Below, in pieces: positions 21,170-33,034 of a stretch of 64,000 nucleotides of DNA. The position numbers were made by a program, and so were the translations under genes. Within the stretch, counting starts at the first letter, position 1, and each line of letters begins with the position of its first letter. The DNA is from Kuschelorhynchus macadamiae (lineage: Eukaryota; Arthropoda; Insecta; Coleoptera; Curculionidae), in assembly GCA_030620095.1 (NCBI GenBank), contig JAUTXW010000945.1:716001-780000 (forward strand), given 5' to 3'. The notes under the pieces are model-generated. The model saw only the letters and a list, made by a program, of their open reading frames with translations, did not search any database and had not been told where the DNA came from.

Positions 21170-22199
21170 TTCGCTGAGTTTGCTTATAAAGAAAATATTG
21201 GGAAAAAAAGTGAAACAACATTTCTTACATTTGCCATTCCATCATCCTTGTGAACATTTTCCTTGCGATTTTTTCATGTCTCTGTATAAAAGAGTGCGAA
21301 TATATTTTAGTTTAACGTTCACCAATATCGTAAACATTTCTAATTTTCTTTTTAATGTATCTACCTACCTATTTTATAAATTAGTAATATATCTGTATTA
21401 AAACAGCATTGATAACTTTTATTTCAAATATTTGTCGTATGTTACCTACCTCATAGTTTATATTAATATTTGATCATTAAAGTTTTGCGATGTATGTTTT
21501 GGATCAGTCGCGCTCTACAAATATTATTCCACTGGCGAAAATGTTTATAAATCTCCCAGTAACGGTGACGGCGAGTACAGATGGTCGCGGTGCCTTGTGA
21601 TCTCTTTACATCTATTTCGACAAAAAATGCAGCAACTTAGACTTTAAACTCTAAATATGCAATCTTATTGACCATCATTTCTTTAAATTATGCTAAATAA
21701 GAATTAATCTGTTTATGTTTTTTCCGACTTTAAAAAAATATGTTTTTCAAAAGTTTATTGAACATATATATTATTATTTAGATATCACTGTTTATTACTT
21801 ACTAAAAGGGAAATTTTACACTACAAAAGCTCTCTGAGCGAACTAAAACCACCGAACATTAACAAGACAAGAACAGGTACAGCCCGTCGGAACTTTTATG
21901 TCGTGCTTACAAAAACGCGCCTACGAATCCGAGACATTCATACAGCTATGCAGGTGCCCATGTTTTTATGAGGTTGATAAAACTGCTAGCTATTAAAAAG
22001 AATAAACTTTCACTTACCGGGGTGATTTAAAAACGAGTTTAAAAATATCTATTCATAATTGTTATTGTCACCTATTTTGCTTGATATTTATTAAAAGAAA
22101 AACGGGGAAAACGTCAAGTTGTTTAATTAATAGATCGTAATATAATTATAAAAAGTACTGTTTGTAAAAATTAAGTAAAAAAGGAAATTAATTGTTGAA
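21170..22199. other. spacer, no gene seen
   Basis: AT-rich; the ORFs are short and without motifs. A GC-richer patch lies at about 21500-21600. Nothing assigned. Confidence 0.45.
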
Positions 22200-23110
22200 A
22201 AATTGAAAAACCAAGATGGTGGAACAAAATGGCGGCTTAATAAAGTATCTAAAAATTCAGCCTAAAAGACTAACTGTGGTATAGAGATAAACGAGTAAAC
22301 CTGTAGTACTAATTCAAGATGGCGGAAAAAAACGGCGGCCAAATAAAATATTTCTAATAGTGAAAAAAATCACCTTCTCAGGTTTTACATATTTTCAGGT
22401 TTTAGCGTCCCTAGATGCCAAAAAATATGTTTCATCAATTCGGTCGGTCCGTGTGTCAATTTCTCTGTCGGTCTGTCAGTTCGCGACATAGCTTAAAGCT
22501 ACTCATCAGATTAACTTCCATTTTAGGCAAAAAATAAGAGTCATATGGGGATAACCTGGTAATATTTTGGTAAAAATCCAATATGCCGGAACAAAATGGC
22601 GGACTAGTGAAACTTTAAAAAAACTATTCCTGAAAAATTAATTATCCAATTTCCTCAAATTTTCCACAAAAATTAAGTGTTTAATTAAGGGAATAAACTG
22701 GTAACATTTTGGTATGAATAAAAGATAGCAAAACAAAGTGGTGGCTTAATATAATATTTAAAAAACCGACCTGAAAAAACTACTTATTATATTAATTTCA
22801 AATTTTATGCATATTTTAAACTGGTAAAGTTGTGGCACGAATTCAAGATGGTGGAACAAAATGGCGGCCAATATTTTTTTAAAAATTCAATTGACATTAA
22901 ATTTTATAGAAAAATTAAATGTGATATGGGAATAAACCTCGGTATAAACCGGCAGAATTTAACATAACGTAACAAAATGCCGGTGTTTGTCAATGTAAAA
23001 AGTACTTACTAAATGTATTTTTAATTATTCCCAAAAATCATGTGTGGCATAGGTAGAAACTAGTAAAATATTGGTAGGAATCAAATATGAAGGAAAATGG
23101 CACCCAATAA
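22200..23110. repeat. degenerate tandem repeat with AAGATGGNGGAACAAAATGG core
   Basis: The core phrase or a variant recurs at about 22213, 22316, 22580, 22725, 22850, 22968 and 23085, spaced roughly 100-260 bases. The text between copies is also similar (GGGGATAAACTGGTAATATTTTGG, then after the core TTAATAAAATATTTAAAAA). A GCGACATAGCTTAAAGCTAC unit with CGGTCTGTCAG lies at about 22430-22510 and belongs to a family seen inverted at 25140-25330 and 33730-33860. Non-coding satellite-like DNA, old and divergent. Confidence 0.65.
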
Positions 23111-23329
23111 AAATGTTTAAAAGATAGTAATGACTATTATATTGAATTAAATTGGGCCACTCTTCACTATTCCTAATAAAAGAAAAGATTCATAACGAGG
23201 GAAGTTCCGGCTAAAGAAAATTTAGCGATTTTTTAATAGATAGCCAGTAATGTAAACACTACAGCATTGCCGTCCGTACTTGAAAGATTTATATAGTCGC
23301 ATGCAAACACTTTTAAAGAACTATTTTTT

Positions 23330-23660
23330 GTCGTTATTGGTACATAGATATTTTTATATTTTCGATCATATCAGGAGTTACATTAACCAAAACTTTATTA
23401 ATATCTTGGATACATTTTGCACCTTCAACATCATTAAGATATTTTTGAGTAAATAATTTCTTGAATGCCTTACAAAATTGTATTGTGGTTGGATTTCTCG
23501 AATTTTCGCCACAATTTCTTATAAGGACACAAAAAATCGAGGCAATCCTGATTAAGGTTTCTTGTTAAAAGAAATGAATAATTTTTGCGTTTTAAAGTTT
23601 CCCGTAAAGATAGAACGGAGTAAATCGTAATTTTCCATCTATTTACCAAGCACAAAGCAC
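23330..23660 (-). pseudogene. P-element transposase relic (minus strand, C-terminal part)
   Basis: On the minus strand the frame 23655-23470 has FLLTRNLNQDCLDF, a variant of the P-type motif that ends the catalytic domain. A second frame, downstream to about 23335, has NPTTIQFCKAFKKLFTQKY and EGAKCIQDINKVLVNVTPD, the conserved piece before the C-terminal domain. One frame change separates them. The opposite orientation and a different retained part show that this is an independent insertion from the relic at 19990-21169, or an inverted fragment of it. Confidence 0.75.
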
Positions 23661-24104
23661 TAAGTAATTGGTAAATGCTTATTTTAATTAAAAAAAAAAT
23701 AGTTTCACGCCGCGCGCCGGCAAATATAAAGACAATTGGTATATATTAATGTTTGGTGGTATATTTCAATACTTTATTATACGACGGAGAAACGGTTTAT
23801 GCATCTCGTTGGGCAGCTACTTCGAGGGATCGAAAAAGCATAGCATCCGATATTCGAGTGAGATAGGCATATTAAGGGGAGGAGCTTCGAGTGCTCCTTC
23901 TTGTCTTGTTAAGGTTCGGTGCTAAAACGCACCAAACTCCGCTCGTATTGCCTCAATACCCCTACAATTTTTTTTGTCGCGTCATCTCTGCCGCTCGCTT
24001 TTGATGCCGATCTGAGAAAGTGCCGCCCGAGAATGAAGTATATGATTATTCTGTAAACATGATAATATGGCCTGTATAGCAATTATAAGGGTTAAAAAAA
24101 TTCA
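23661..24104. other. GC-richer non-coding segment
   Basis: A CGCCGCGCGCCGGC patch at about 23708 and phrases such as GGAGCTTCGAGTGCTCC (short palindrome near 23881). No ORF. Possibly a non-autonomous element; not assigned. Confidence 0.35.
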
Positions 24105-24411
24105 TAGCTCAGTTGTTTCGTTACAATTTTTTTTTCTATTTCTGTAGCCTGGAAAAAACTATATAAGATAGGTTTTTGAGTTTTTATTCTAGCTAAACGA
24201 TAAGAAAGTAAAATGGAGTGGTCTGCTCTCGTGAGATAACCTGTACAGTAATAGTGATTTTGGTACAAATACAACTGGTATAATAAATAGATAATCACTT
24301 GTTTATTGTTTTCTGATACCCCGGAAAAGAATACATGTACTAGGTTTTTGAGTTTTTATTCTAGTTAAACGATAAGTAAAATGGAATGGCTCGCTCTAGT
24401 GAGAGCCCCTA
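24105..24411. repeat. two tandem copies of a ~180-bp unit
   Basis: AGGTTTTTGAGTTTTTATTCTAG followed by TAAACGATAAG and TAAAATGGA occurs at about 24170 and again at about 24341. Each copy is preceded by a CCCGGAAAA- or CCTGGAAAA-type phrase and followed by GCTCTNGTGAGA. The second copy abuts the foldback that starts near 24412. Confidence 0.6.
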
Positions 24412-24963
24412 TACAGGGTTTTTGATTATAAATGCACCCCACTCTTTAACTTTCATATTTTTCTAGATATCAAAAAAGTTAAATACAAAGATTTCTTTAA
24501 ATTACAGAATTATTTTTAGTGTAGTTTACTGATATACAGAGTCTCTAGTTTTTCGGAAATCAACATCAACTTTCATTTTTTCAATATAATACCCTGTATA
24601 TTATACTTTCATCAAATTGGCGTCTTCTTACTCATTATACATATACCAGGCTTGATACTATCTTTAAAGACATCTGAAAAAAAACTTGGCCATAAGAAGC
24701 AATGTATTGCCATTGACTCCCCTATGTATAGAAGAACGCTTTCCGTCTATTTTTAACACATTGCCTCTTGTGACGGGGTTTTTCTTAAACTTTTTGGGTG
24801 TCTTTAGAGATAAGTATCAAACCTGGTATATTTATAATCAGCAAGAAGAGATCCATTTGATGAGCATATGTGCAAACTACATGAGAAAAAAATTCTTTTT
24901 TTGATATCCATAAAATAACGAACGTTAATGAGGGAGTGCATTTATAACCACAAATCCTGTACA
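24412..24963. repeat. foldback element with mariner-like ends
   Basis: The left end is TACAGGGTTTTTGATTATAA and the right end is TTATAACCACAAATCCTGTA, inverted matches. Inner blocks also pair: AATGCACCCCACTC with GAGGGAGTGCATT, and ATACCAGGCTTGATACT with AGTATCAAACCTGGTAT. Nearly the whole 550 bases is a hairpin with no coding capacity. The TACAGGG end resembles the long-TIR mariners, suggesting a non-autonomous relative. Confidence 0.75.
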
Positions 24964-25069
24964 TTAAAAGTGATTTTAGCACAGCTACTTGTAGCTTGTT
25001 CTGCTTTATAGGATTCGTACCAAGATCTTCCAGTTCAGCACTAAATCATACTTGATTCTTGTGCAAAAA

Positions 25070-25350
25070 TTTGATTTTAAATAATAAAGTAGTTAAAATA
25101 ACTTTTTTATTAAAGCAATTTTTTAAACATTTTATTTCGCCACCATTTTCTTTTGTCATATTGGATTTCTACTAAAATATTATCATTTCATCCCCATATT
25201 ACCCTTGATTTTTGTACTAAATCAATTAGATATGTAGAATTTTAGCTATGCCACGAACAGACAGATCGACAGAATTTGAAAAAAAACTTTTCTAGGAACC
25301 CCGAAACGTGAAGATCTGAAAAAATCTCAGAAAGTGATTTTTCACTATTA
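25070..25350. repeat. dispersed repeat related to 22200-22530, inverted
   Basis: Contains the inverted core CCACCATTTTCTTTTGTCATA and CAGACAGATCGACAG with AAACGTGAAGATCTGAAAAAATCTCA. The same final phrase is at about 33825-33845. This is a copy in opposite orientation to the array at 22200-23110. Confidence 0.6.
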
Positions 25351-25694
25351 CAATACATTTTACAGAAGAACTAAAAACACTAGAAACATATTTGTTTACC
25401 TGTTCTAATATAAAAAAAAATGTTTAGTTGTGTTAACTTCTTCAAAATTATTTGTTTATTAATTTTTAGGTTCATATGACATTAGAACTTAACACATTTT
25501 TGTTTCAAATAATTTTAGTAAATAATAAACATTTCTAATTTTTAGTTTTCCATTTTATCAGGTTTTCCTATTTTGGTATGTTGTTTCTCCACTAGCTAAT
25601 TTAAAAATATTATTATGAATATTAAAAACACTATATTTTCTGTCAGTAAAATAGAGGGCAGCAAGACCGCCTAAACAAAAAAATTAAACAAATT

Positions 25695-25795
25695 ATGCAC
25701 ATCATCTGCTGATGATGCTAACTAGGTTAGCGAAACGCGCGTCCAGAACGTAACAAGTTGTGGTGTAGTGTGGTTAGAACTCTTGTATTTTGAAA
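25695..25795. repeat. dispersed ~90-bp repeat, copy 1 (CTGATGA...GAAAC motif)
   Basis: Begins CATCTGCTGATGATGCTAAC and ends with AACTCTTGTATTTTG. It is almost identical to 30390-30481. It contains CTGATGA, a six-base stem GCTAAC/GTTAGC with a 3-base loop, and GAAAC, reminiscent of a hammerhead ribozyme core but with an extra T before the stem and no visible stem III partner. Such CTGATGA...GAAAC phrases are also common at Penelope-type ends. Confidence 0.6.
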
Positions 25796-25799
25796 TTAT

Positions 25800-26879
25800 G
25801 CATGTTTCACACCGTAAAAAAATTACAATTTTATATTTGGGAACTAGATAAAATCGGTACAAAAAGGTAAAAGAAATTTGAACGTGTTTCACAGTTTTTT
25901 GAAAAAGCTATCTTTTATTGAAATAAAAAATAAATTTGTTTTTGCAGGCTCTTTCTTTTAGCTACCCTCGGTATAGTAAAAATAATGCAATGCAGGTAAT
26001 GTTGTTATATAGATAGAGATTTTTCAGATTTTACGTATTTCATCGTTTTTTTTAAAGCTAAATGCTTGGGATGTTTAATATTTACTATTTCTGTTTCCAT
26101 TTTGAATTAATTCTGTTTGGCCGTTCTTAAAATATGTTTCTGATATATGTCTATATCGGATTTTACACGCACACACACCAGGGACTTAGCTAGGGGTGGG
26201 TCCTGGGGTTCTGGACCCCCCCGAAACTTTGAAAATATGTTGGTACAGGCATGCTTTTTACTAATTATTCTGAGATTTGAAAGTTTGGACCCCCCGAAAT
26301 GAATTCCTGGCTTGGACGTCCCCCGAACTGAATTTCTGGCTACGTGCCTGACACACACCCATGCACGCACGCACCCCCACACCCACGTCCGTAGAAACAT
26401 CATAAATTTTTTTTCTAAACATAAGTTTTTCTCTCCTATTATATATTTTATATTAGTATTATATGGGTTGTTATATTGGGTATTTCTATTTATATTCTAT
26501 CTACGCCGAGTTTCATTCCAATCTAATATTCCGGTTTAAATATAGAGGGAAAGAACGCAGATAAAATCTTTTCACCCTGTATCTTGAAAATTACGCTGTT
26601 TTGGACGTATGTCTATCTTGTAAGAAACAATACGAATATTTTTGTTCTAGACGTGAAAAACTTCCTGAAATACATATCTTACACGATATACTCACGTGAC
26701 GCGGGGTGCCCGGCCAACAGGGTATTCAAATAAAATGTTGGAATGATAATAATAAGATAACGTAACATATAAACATTCGGAAGACAGTTCTTAATGCTTA
26801 TTTAAATGTAATAGTAACTCAGCTAGATAAAATATTTGCTGCGTTGAAAACAGTTTATTCAGCATTTTCAATTCAGCTC
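25800..26879. other. spacer with a C-rich dispersed repeat at 26165-26350
   Basis: 26165-26350 contains GGACCCCCCCGAAAC, then GGACCCCCCGAAATG and a CTGGCTACGTGCCTG end. A similar CTGGCTACGTGCCTG end is at about 59589. This looks like the 3' part of a dispersed element. No gene seen in the rest. Confidence 0.4.
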
Positions 26880-27268
26880 AGTTATTAGTGAAGAAATATT
26901 CAAATGATTTAACTTCTCAACTAGCAACTGAGTTAATTCAGATAAAATCATTATCATATAACAACACTAAAAACCTTAATAAAATTCATGAATTCGTAAA
27001 CTATATTTTCAAAAAAAAATTATTATTGTTAAGTAGTATACCAGACCTGCATTTCATTGACTTCGTGTCCATCCTGTAACGTCAGCTCAATTGGAAAGAT
27101 CCTTTTCAAAGTTAAATTAATTAAAAATGTCCTTAGGTCGACCATGACTCAAAGTCGTCTTAGTTCTCTACCTTTTATCTGAATGGAGCATGAAAGGGCT
27201 AGAGAAGTAAATATTAAAGAACTAGTTGATAAGTATTTATCTACTCGATACAAAAACAAAAAAGTCTA
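26880..27268 (+). pseudogene. hAT transposase relic (C-terminal dimerisation domain)
   Basis: The frame at 26888-27079 leads into a region which, after one or two frame changes (27075-27180), reads TSAQLERSFSKL, a NVLRSTMTQSRLSSL piece and EHERAREVNIKELVDKYL. This order (LERSFSKLKLIK, LRSTMxQxRL, xxIEHE) is the hAT family C-terminal dimerisation domain. The catalytic part is not recognisable upstream. A separate hAT N-terminal relic lies at 57184-57800; by composition and motif type both resemble ZMYM1-like hAT elements, but they need not be one element. Confidence 0.7.
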
Positions 27269-28278
27269 GTCTACAGCCAAAAAAAACGATCCTTGTAATC
27301 TTGTTTTTATTATTTTTTAGTTTTGCTTGAACCAGAGTATAGTTATTATGTATTAATTTTTAGTTAAATTTTGTTTTGTATTTATTAGTTTACCTTTATT
27401 CTTTAGTCTGAGGTTTACCTAGATCTATTAATCCCAAAATGTATATCGTTCGTTCCTTTTTTTTTAATTTATGAGTTATTTTTTGTTTCATGTTATGGTT
27501 TTTGTTAATAAATTCATGAAATTTTTTGTTTACTTATTTTTTTAGCGAAATTTTGCAGGGGTCCCAAGAAAAGATTTGCGGGGGGGGGGCCTAAAAACTC
27601 GACACGCCACTGGGTTTGCAGCTGACCTAAGCGGGGATCGTAATAACGCAATCCTCTCTACACTATATCTGATACAAGGGTACCTCATGTCGGAAATCGA
27701 GGGATTCATTAGCAGTAGTAAGTAGTGTAGGGCACAAGATCAAGTTATCTCCACAAAAAAAACTACACAAAAATTCAACATCTTTCCTTGCGAAGTTCTT
27801 ACTTCTAGTCTCCCGACTATAAAAAGAGACACGACGATGCTGTTTGTCATCTATAAAAAAATTAAATTAGTAGATAAACTAACCCCTTAATACACACCAA
27901 GAATTCAAGGAAAATTAAAACAGACCGGAAATAGTAGTTTTTAATAAAAAGGGCAAATGCGCCCACATTTGGGTATTTCGCCACACAAGATAATGATAAC
28001 AATATTACCTTGGATTCTGGGTCTACAGTGGACTCAGAACTCAAGAATACAACTTAAAATTTAAAGTTATTTATATATATTATTCTTATTGTTTTGATTA
28101 TATTTTGGGGCGAAATACCCCCAATAATTTTGTTCTTAAATTATTGATATTACCGTATAGTTTTAGAACAAAATTTTGTATGCTGTTCGGTCATGTTCAG
28201 AAATAACTATTTGAATAAAACAACAATAACATAATTATCATAGTCTAATAGACGCTCTAATTATATTAAAATATTTAG
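27269..28278. other. sequence left of the WDR92 exon, no gene seen
   Basis: Contains a G-run and GACACGCCACTGGG near 27580-27615 typical of dispersed repeats. An ORF at 27862-28044 (-) has no motif. No earlier WDR92 exon was recognised here or elsewhere to the left. Confidence 0.45.
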
Positions 28279-28496
28279 GTTGTGTAATGGTATGGGATAT
28301 TAGGCAGAAAGACATTCCAGTAGCGAAATTCACACCTCTAGACGGACAAACTGGTCGAGACTGTTGGTGTGTTGCCTTTGGAAATTCCTATAATAATGAA
28401 GAGAGAATAGTAGCTGCGGGATACGACAACGGAGACGTCAAGATGTTTGATTTAAAAACAATGAGTGTGCGATGGTCAAAGTGTCTTAAAAACGGG
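28279..28496 (+). CDS. Wdr92: WDR92/DNAAF10 internal exon (WD40 blades)
   Basis: Exon of a WD40-repeat protein orthologous to WDR92 (DNAAF10, Monad), a cytoplasmic co-chaperone partner of R2TP/prefoldin-like complexes needed for axonemal dynein arm assembly. The acceptor is ATATTTAG and the exon begins with the last two bases of a split Gly codon. It then reads VMVWDIRQKDIPVAKF, DCWCVAFGNSYNNEERIVAA, GYDNGDVKMFDLK and RWSKCLKNG, which follow the vertebrate protein closely, including AFGN.YN.EER and AGYDNGD. The donor GTATGT starts at 28497, phase 0. The ATG at 28287 is internal (VMVWD) and is not the gene start. Upstream exons are outside the window or unrecognised. Confidence 0.93.
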
Positions 28497-28930
28497 GTAT
28501 GTGTTTAAAACTTAATAATTTTATAAAAGTATGATACCATATCATATGGAAACAATCTAACATAAAATTACTTGTTTTTACGCAGAATATATACAGGGTT
28601 ATTCACGGAGAGTGACCTATTAGAAGTAGAAACCAAGACTTAGAATAGAAACCTGTGGCAATATGTTCTCTAAATGAAATGCCCTGTATATTATTGTATT
28701 TTTCTATTATGCTGAACATTCTAAACACTTCTTGTGTTATGTTTCCTATACCTAATCAACTGTTTCGAGAAAATGGCGCTTGAATATTCACATTTTTGAC
28801 CTTTTGAAGCTCTGTAACTTCTAAACGACTTAATTTGCAACAAAACGGATTGCATTTTCCTATCTTAGTTTTTAGTTATCTATCTGCTAACATCAATAGG
28901 GAATTTATTTCTTTTTATTTATTCTTTTAG
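28497..28930 (+). other. WDR92 intron (434 bp) with a mariner-TIR fragment
   Basis: A GTATGT...TTTTAG intron. From about 28593 it holds ATACAGGGTTATTCACGGAG and, further on, GCCCTGTATATT and AAAACGGATTGCAT. These match the terminal-repeat remnant at 2570-2865 and the start of the element at 52509. Confidence 0.8.
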
Positions 28931-29163
28931 GTAGTCAGTCTTAATTTCGATCGGAAAGATATTCCCATGAATAAATTGGTGGTGACCACACTAGAATCAA
29001 AATTTACATGTTATGATGTCCGCACTCAGCATCCAAAAAAGGGATTTGCTCATTTATCTGAAACAGCACACGGATCTACAATATGGCAAGTGAAGCATCT
29101 GCCTCAAAATAGAGATATATTTATGACTACCGGGGGTGCTGGGTCTTTGTGTTTGTGGAAGTA
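28931..29163 (+). CDS. Wdr92: WDR92/DNAAF10 penultimate exon
   Basis: The exon starts after ATTCTTTTAG and continues the frame of the preceding one across the splice (KNG then VVSLNFDRKDIPMNKLVV). It encodes LESKFTCYDVRTQHPKKGFA, ETAHGSTIWQVKHLPQNRDI and TGGAGSLCLWK, with the highly conserved HLPQNR and GGAG.L.LWK of the family. The apparent stop directly after LWK is intronic: the exon ends with two bases of a Tyr codon (TA, 29162-29163), followed by GTAAGT. The matching T is the first base of the exon at 60364, which gives the family's expected K-Y-x-Y-P sequence. The intron that follows is 31.2 kb. Confidence 0.94.
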
Positions 29164-29299
29164 GTAAGTAAAATCGTTTTTACCCGACTATCCATGCAAA
29201 GGAGAATAATGACTTTGACAGTCATGAATACAAGTGTTAATTGTTTGTTGCCACCTATAGACCAAACGCGTGGGCCGATTGTTATGAGTGAGACAAAAT

Positions 29300-31325
29300 A
29301 TGCATCTGTAACCCGCAAATGTTTTTAGCTAGGTTAGATAAAAATAATCAAATTGGCGGAAGTAGCACGCCATTTTATCCAACATAATCAAATGCATCAA
29401 ATTAAAGAGCTTACAAAGACAATTCTAAATCTATATACAAATGCTCTTATAGTATACAAGATGTCGCAAATATAAGTAGTTATTTCACGTTCAGCCCAAA
29501 CAGTTGATTTTGGGCGAAAGAAGTATATAAACCGAAGAAACCTTAAAATTTTCTCTAGAGATCCTTACAAAATACAAGCCAATGGGTGTTAAGGCTGCAT
29601 TTTGACAACATTTTGAAATGCAGTTTAAAGTAATCGGGTTTATCAATAATTTATACTTTTGAAAACCGTTCTTAATGTTATATGTTTCCTGTTTCTATTG
29701 CCATGATCATTTCATGAAATATATGAATAAAGCCGTTCCAGGCTTTAAAAATATTAAAAACTTTTGTAAGTACAAAATTTGGACACTTAATGTAAAATAA
29801 TATTATTATTTTATCTTTTATATTCACGCGGTTCTGTATTCGAAATGTTCTCGACAATTAGAAAATCTGCTGCAGTATACACTAAAGAGGTTCAAATTTG
29901 GGCAAGGTCTAATTACTCAGGAATGAGGCAAACAATTTTTTCTAAATATCACAATTACAAAACATGACAGTGACATAAGAAACTTATAACTAAAAATTTC
30001 AATTACCACAACTGAATCTGGTTGAATTCTTAACCCTTTTTATTTATATTTTAAAGCAGCTAAAAGCACACCCTTTCATGTTTTTCAAAAATATATAACA
30101 CTTAATATTTATTTTAAAAAATTACCGCGCAATTTGGAATTATTAACAAAATAATACGAGTTTATTGAATATTCCAGTATTTGTAATTCGCGTTTTGTCT
30201 ATCCAAATACCTTTAGACTGAAAATCATCAAAATCAACATTTATTTATAAATCAGTTACAAAATGTTGTTCGTCCTATAAAATAATTTCCGTTAAGACCC
30301 TGAACTGTACGATATTTATATGGGTGAAAAAGATGTTTTTTTAGAACCGAATGTGCAGTAGATTTCGGAATTGTTAAGTCCTAATTTTATATCATCTGCT
30401 GATGATGCTAACTTGGTTAGCGAAACGCGCGTCAGAACGTAACAAGTTGTGGTGTAGTGTGGTTAGAACTCTTGTATTTTGACCTTCGGAATTGTTCTTT
30501 GTCCTTCAATTGTCCTCGCCGATGTTCCTGGGTTATTCCTGACATTTTCTACGATAACTGCATCTCTTTCTTCATTATTTTTTAAGTAGGTCTTAGGTTT
30601 AGGTTTCGAAAAAGAAACAACAAGCTAGCAAATTGGCAACTAAGAATCTAATATGCCTTTCGTAGGATTGATGTCGCTCCGGAAATTGTTCTTCGTATTC
30701 ACATACTGCAACTTGTGCATTCCTGTTTGTTTTAAACTAAACTTCTATCTGGGGTTGCCAGATTTGCAGAAAGCAAAAACGGGGGGGTGGTTCCTTCGGT
30801 ACGAGGTGTAACGTCCTCCAAAATAAATCGAAGAGCAAAAGATTAAATCATAATTTGTATTCGTTCATTGTAACAAGTAATGTTTATTTCTCCTAAAAAG
30901 CGGGAATTCTGAACCATTCGGCGGAAGATATACATAAAAAGCGGGAGACTCCCGCCTAAAGGGATTGGCAACGCTACTTCTATCATATCTAACTTCTCAT
31001 CGTTGGAATAAGTACCGGCCATAATAGTGGCGTATTTAGAAAGGCTTATTTACACAACCTAATCTTAATACCCTCACGGAAATTAGCAAAAAAATCATAC
31101 TTACATATTTTATTTTCTATTACCACATAATCTGATCTAACGCACATGAAATATGAATGAAAAAACATATTTTTCAGGATTGCTTGGCAAAAAGTGAAGT
31201 AGGTAAAATTTTTTTATGTTGCATATTTTTCTTTATACAATGTAGCCCTAAGATGAAAAAGTCCCCCTCAAAACGAAAAAAATATTTTAACTTTTTAACA
31301 AACTGCGTAACACCTCAAATTTATT
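29300..31325. other. intronic spacer, with dispersed repeats
   Basis: 30390-30481 is copy 2 of the CTGATGA...GAAAC repeat of 25695. 30745-30985 holds GGGTTGCCAGATT and, inverted, GATTGGCAACG around AAAAGCGGGAGACTCCCGC, so it is probably a small non-autonomous element. 31205-31325 is one unit of the CAGGGTAGC-type satellite (here ATACAATGTAGCCC). No coding sequence seen. Confidence 0.5.
30390..30481. repeat. dispersed ~90-bp repeat, copy 2
   Basis: Nearly identical to 25698-25790: CTGCTGATGATGCTAACTTGG, then GTTAGCGAAACGCGCGTC, then GTGTGGTTAGAACTCTTG. One copy is in WDR92's large intron and the other lies left of the exons, both in the same orientation. Confidence 0.7.
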
Positions 31326-31326
31326 A

Positions 31327-31449
<123 letters not shown>

Positions 31450-31664
31450 AAATATATATATATAAAGTCAAAAGCAGTGTTATCGTGCGGGTCATACGAT
31501 TTATCAACGACAAACTTTTTAAGTTTGTTTTTCTTTTATTACGTGTAATCATATTACCTACGATATTTTCATATAAAAAAAGGGGATAAACATATAAATA
31601 CCAGTAGTTGCAAAAATCTTTGAGCGATGTTACTTCAAAGTCAGATTGACAAGTCGGTGACAAA

Positions 31665-32975
31665 ATGAGTAATAGAAAACAATTTTCGGGTTTTTTGCAT
31701 CCACAAGCGAAAAAAGTGTTATTAAATCTAATAAAATATTACGAAAATGAAAATTCACCGGCCAATATCCAGGAGACAGTAGCAAAAGCTCTGGGAATCG
31801 GTATAAGGACTGTGCAGAAAATTGTGCATGAAAAAAAGCATAGTTTACTACCGAAGAAGATTAAGAAATGTACACGAAAAAAGCCAAAGACAGCAGACTT
31901 AAGTGACAATGTAAAAATAGATGTTCGTAATGCCATTTACGATTTATACACATCAAAAACCAATGTAACCCTTCAAGTTTTAAAAGAAGCTTTAAAAAAT
32001 CGAGGCTTATTGGAAATTGGACTAAATCGTTGTCAAAATTAATAAAAATGTTGGGTTTTCGATATAAAAAGGACTGTAATCGAAGATTTTTATGCGAGTT
32101 GCCACATATAGCAAGTCAGCGTATCCAGTTTTTAAAGAAATACACGGAAAATGTTAATTCAAAATTTAGAAAAGTGGTATTTTTAGACGAGACTTGGATA
32201 TTTTCTAATGGAAGTGGTTCGAAATCTTGGCAGGACGAGTCTGTAAAAAGTGTCAAGAGAAAAAAGAGATGTGGGACGGGAAAACGGTTCATCATTTTGC
32301 ATGCAGGTTCTTTAACAGGATTTCTCCCAGGTGCAAGTTTACTGTTTTCTTCAACATCCAAAAGTATGGACTACCATGATAATATGAACTGTGAACTGTT
32401 TGAAAAGTAGTTAAAAGAACAACTGATTCCAAATTTAGATGCTCCATCTTTAATCATTCTGGACAATGTATCTTATCATTCAAGAATCTTAAATAAACAA
32501 CCTACTTCATCCTGGAAGAGAAGTGATATTTATGACTGGCTAATAAAACAAAAACAAAATCCTTTACCCAAATGTTGAAACTAGAACTTCTTTTAATGGC
32601 AAAATCTATTAAATATTACGGGAAAATGGACATGAGGTTTTACAACCGCCGTAATACCATTGTCAGTTTAACGCAATAGAATTAATTCTATTGCGCTGGG
32701 ACAAAATCATATTACGAAACACACATGAACGATGGTGTTACATCAGATGAAGTGCAAATTGTTTAGCAAGATTCATTAAATTATATTACGCCGGAGTACT
32801 GGAAGAAATCTGTGGAACATACGGAGAAATTAATATGGCATTGGTGGAATCGAGAACGAGTTCTAGATGTCGAAATAGCACCAATGATCATTGCGCCATT
32901 TGAGGACGACTCAGAAGATGATGACTTTTTAAAAGATGATGATATTTTTCAGTCTATAATATTAAAAAGTTTCTG
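31665..32975 (+). pseudogene. IS630/Tc1-type transposase (DDE_3) with several breaks
   Basis: N-terminal part 31665-32042: Lys-rich, with an HTH-like TVAKALGIGIRTVQKIVHEK. The second frame, from 32030, holds VVFLDETWIFSNGSGSKSW (first D), GKRFIILHAGSLTGFLPGAS and SKSMDYHDNMN, then a TAG at 32408-32410. After it the same frame has LIILDNVSYHSR (second D). Later frames give YHCQFNAIELI at about 32665-32695 (the E) and WWNRERVLD with an acidic DDSEDDDF tail ending near 32975. All three catalytic residues are present but the frame is broken by at least three stops or shifts. The family is common in insect genomes. Confidence 0.8.
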
Positions 32976-33034
32976 AAGGATTATATTAGTCTTTGACGTG
33001 TATAAATCATAAATTGCATTATGAATATCCATTT

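Noticed and set aside
22200..23110. possible CRISPR-like or regularly spaced array
   Set aside because: Spacing is irregular (about 100-260 bases), units are divergent, and the genome is eukaryotic.
28287..28508. ATG at 28287 as a gene start, and a stop after KNGVCV as a gene end
   Set aside because: Both are artefacts of reading across splice sites; acceptor and donor with family-matching residues show an internal exon.
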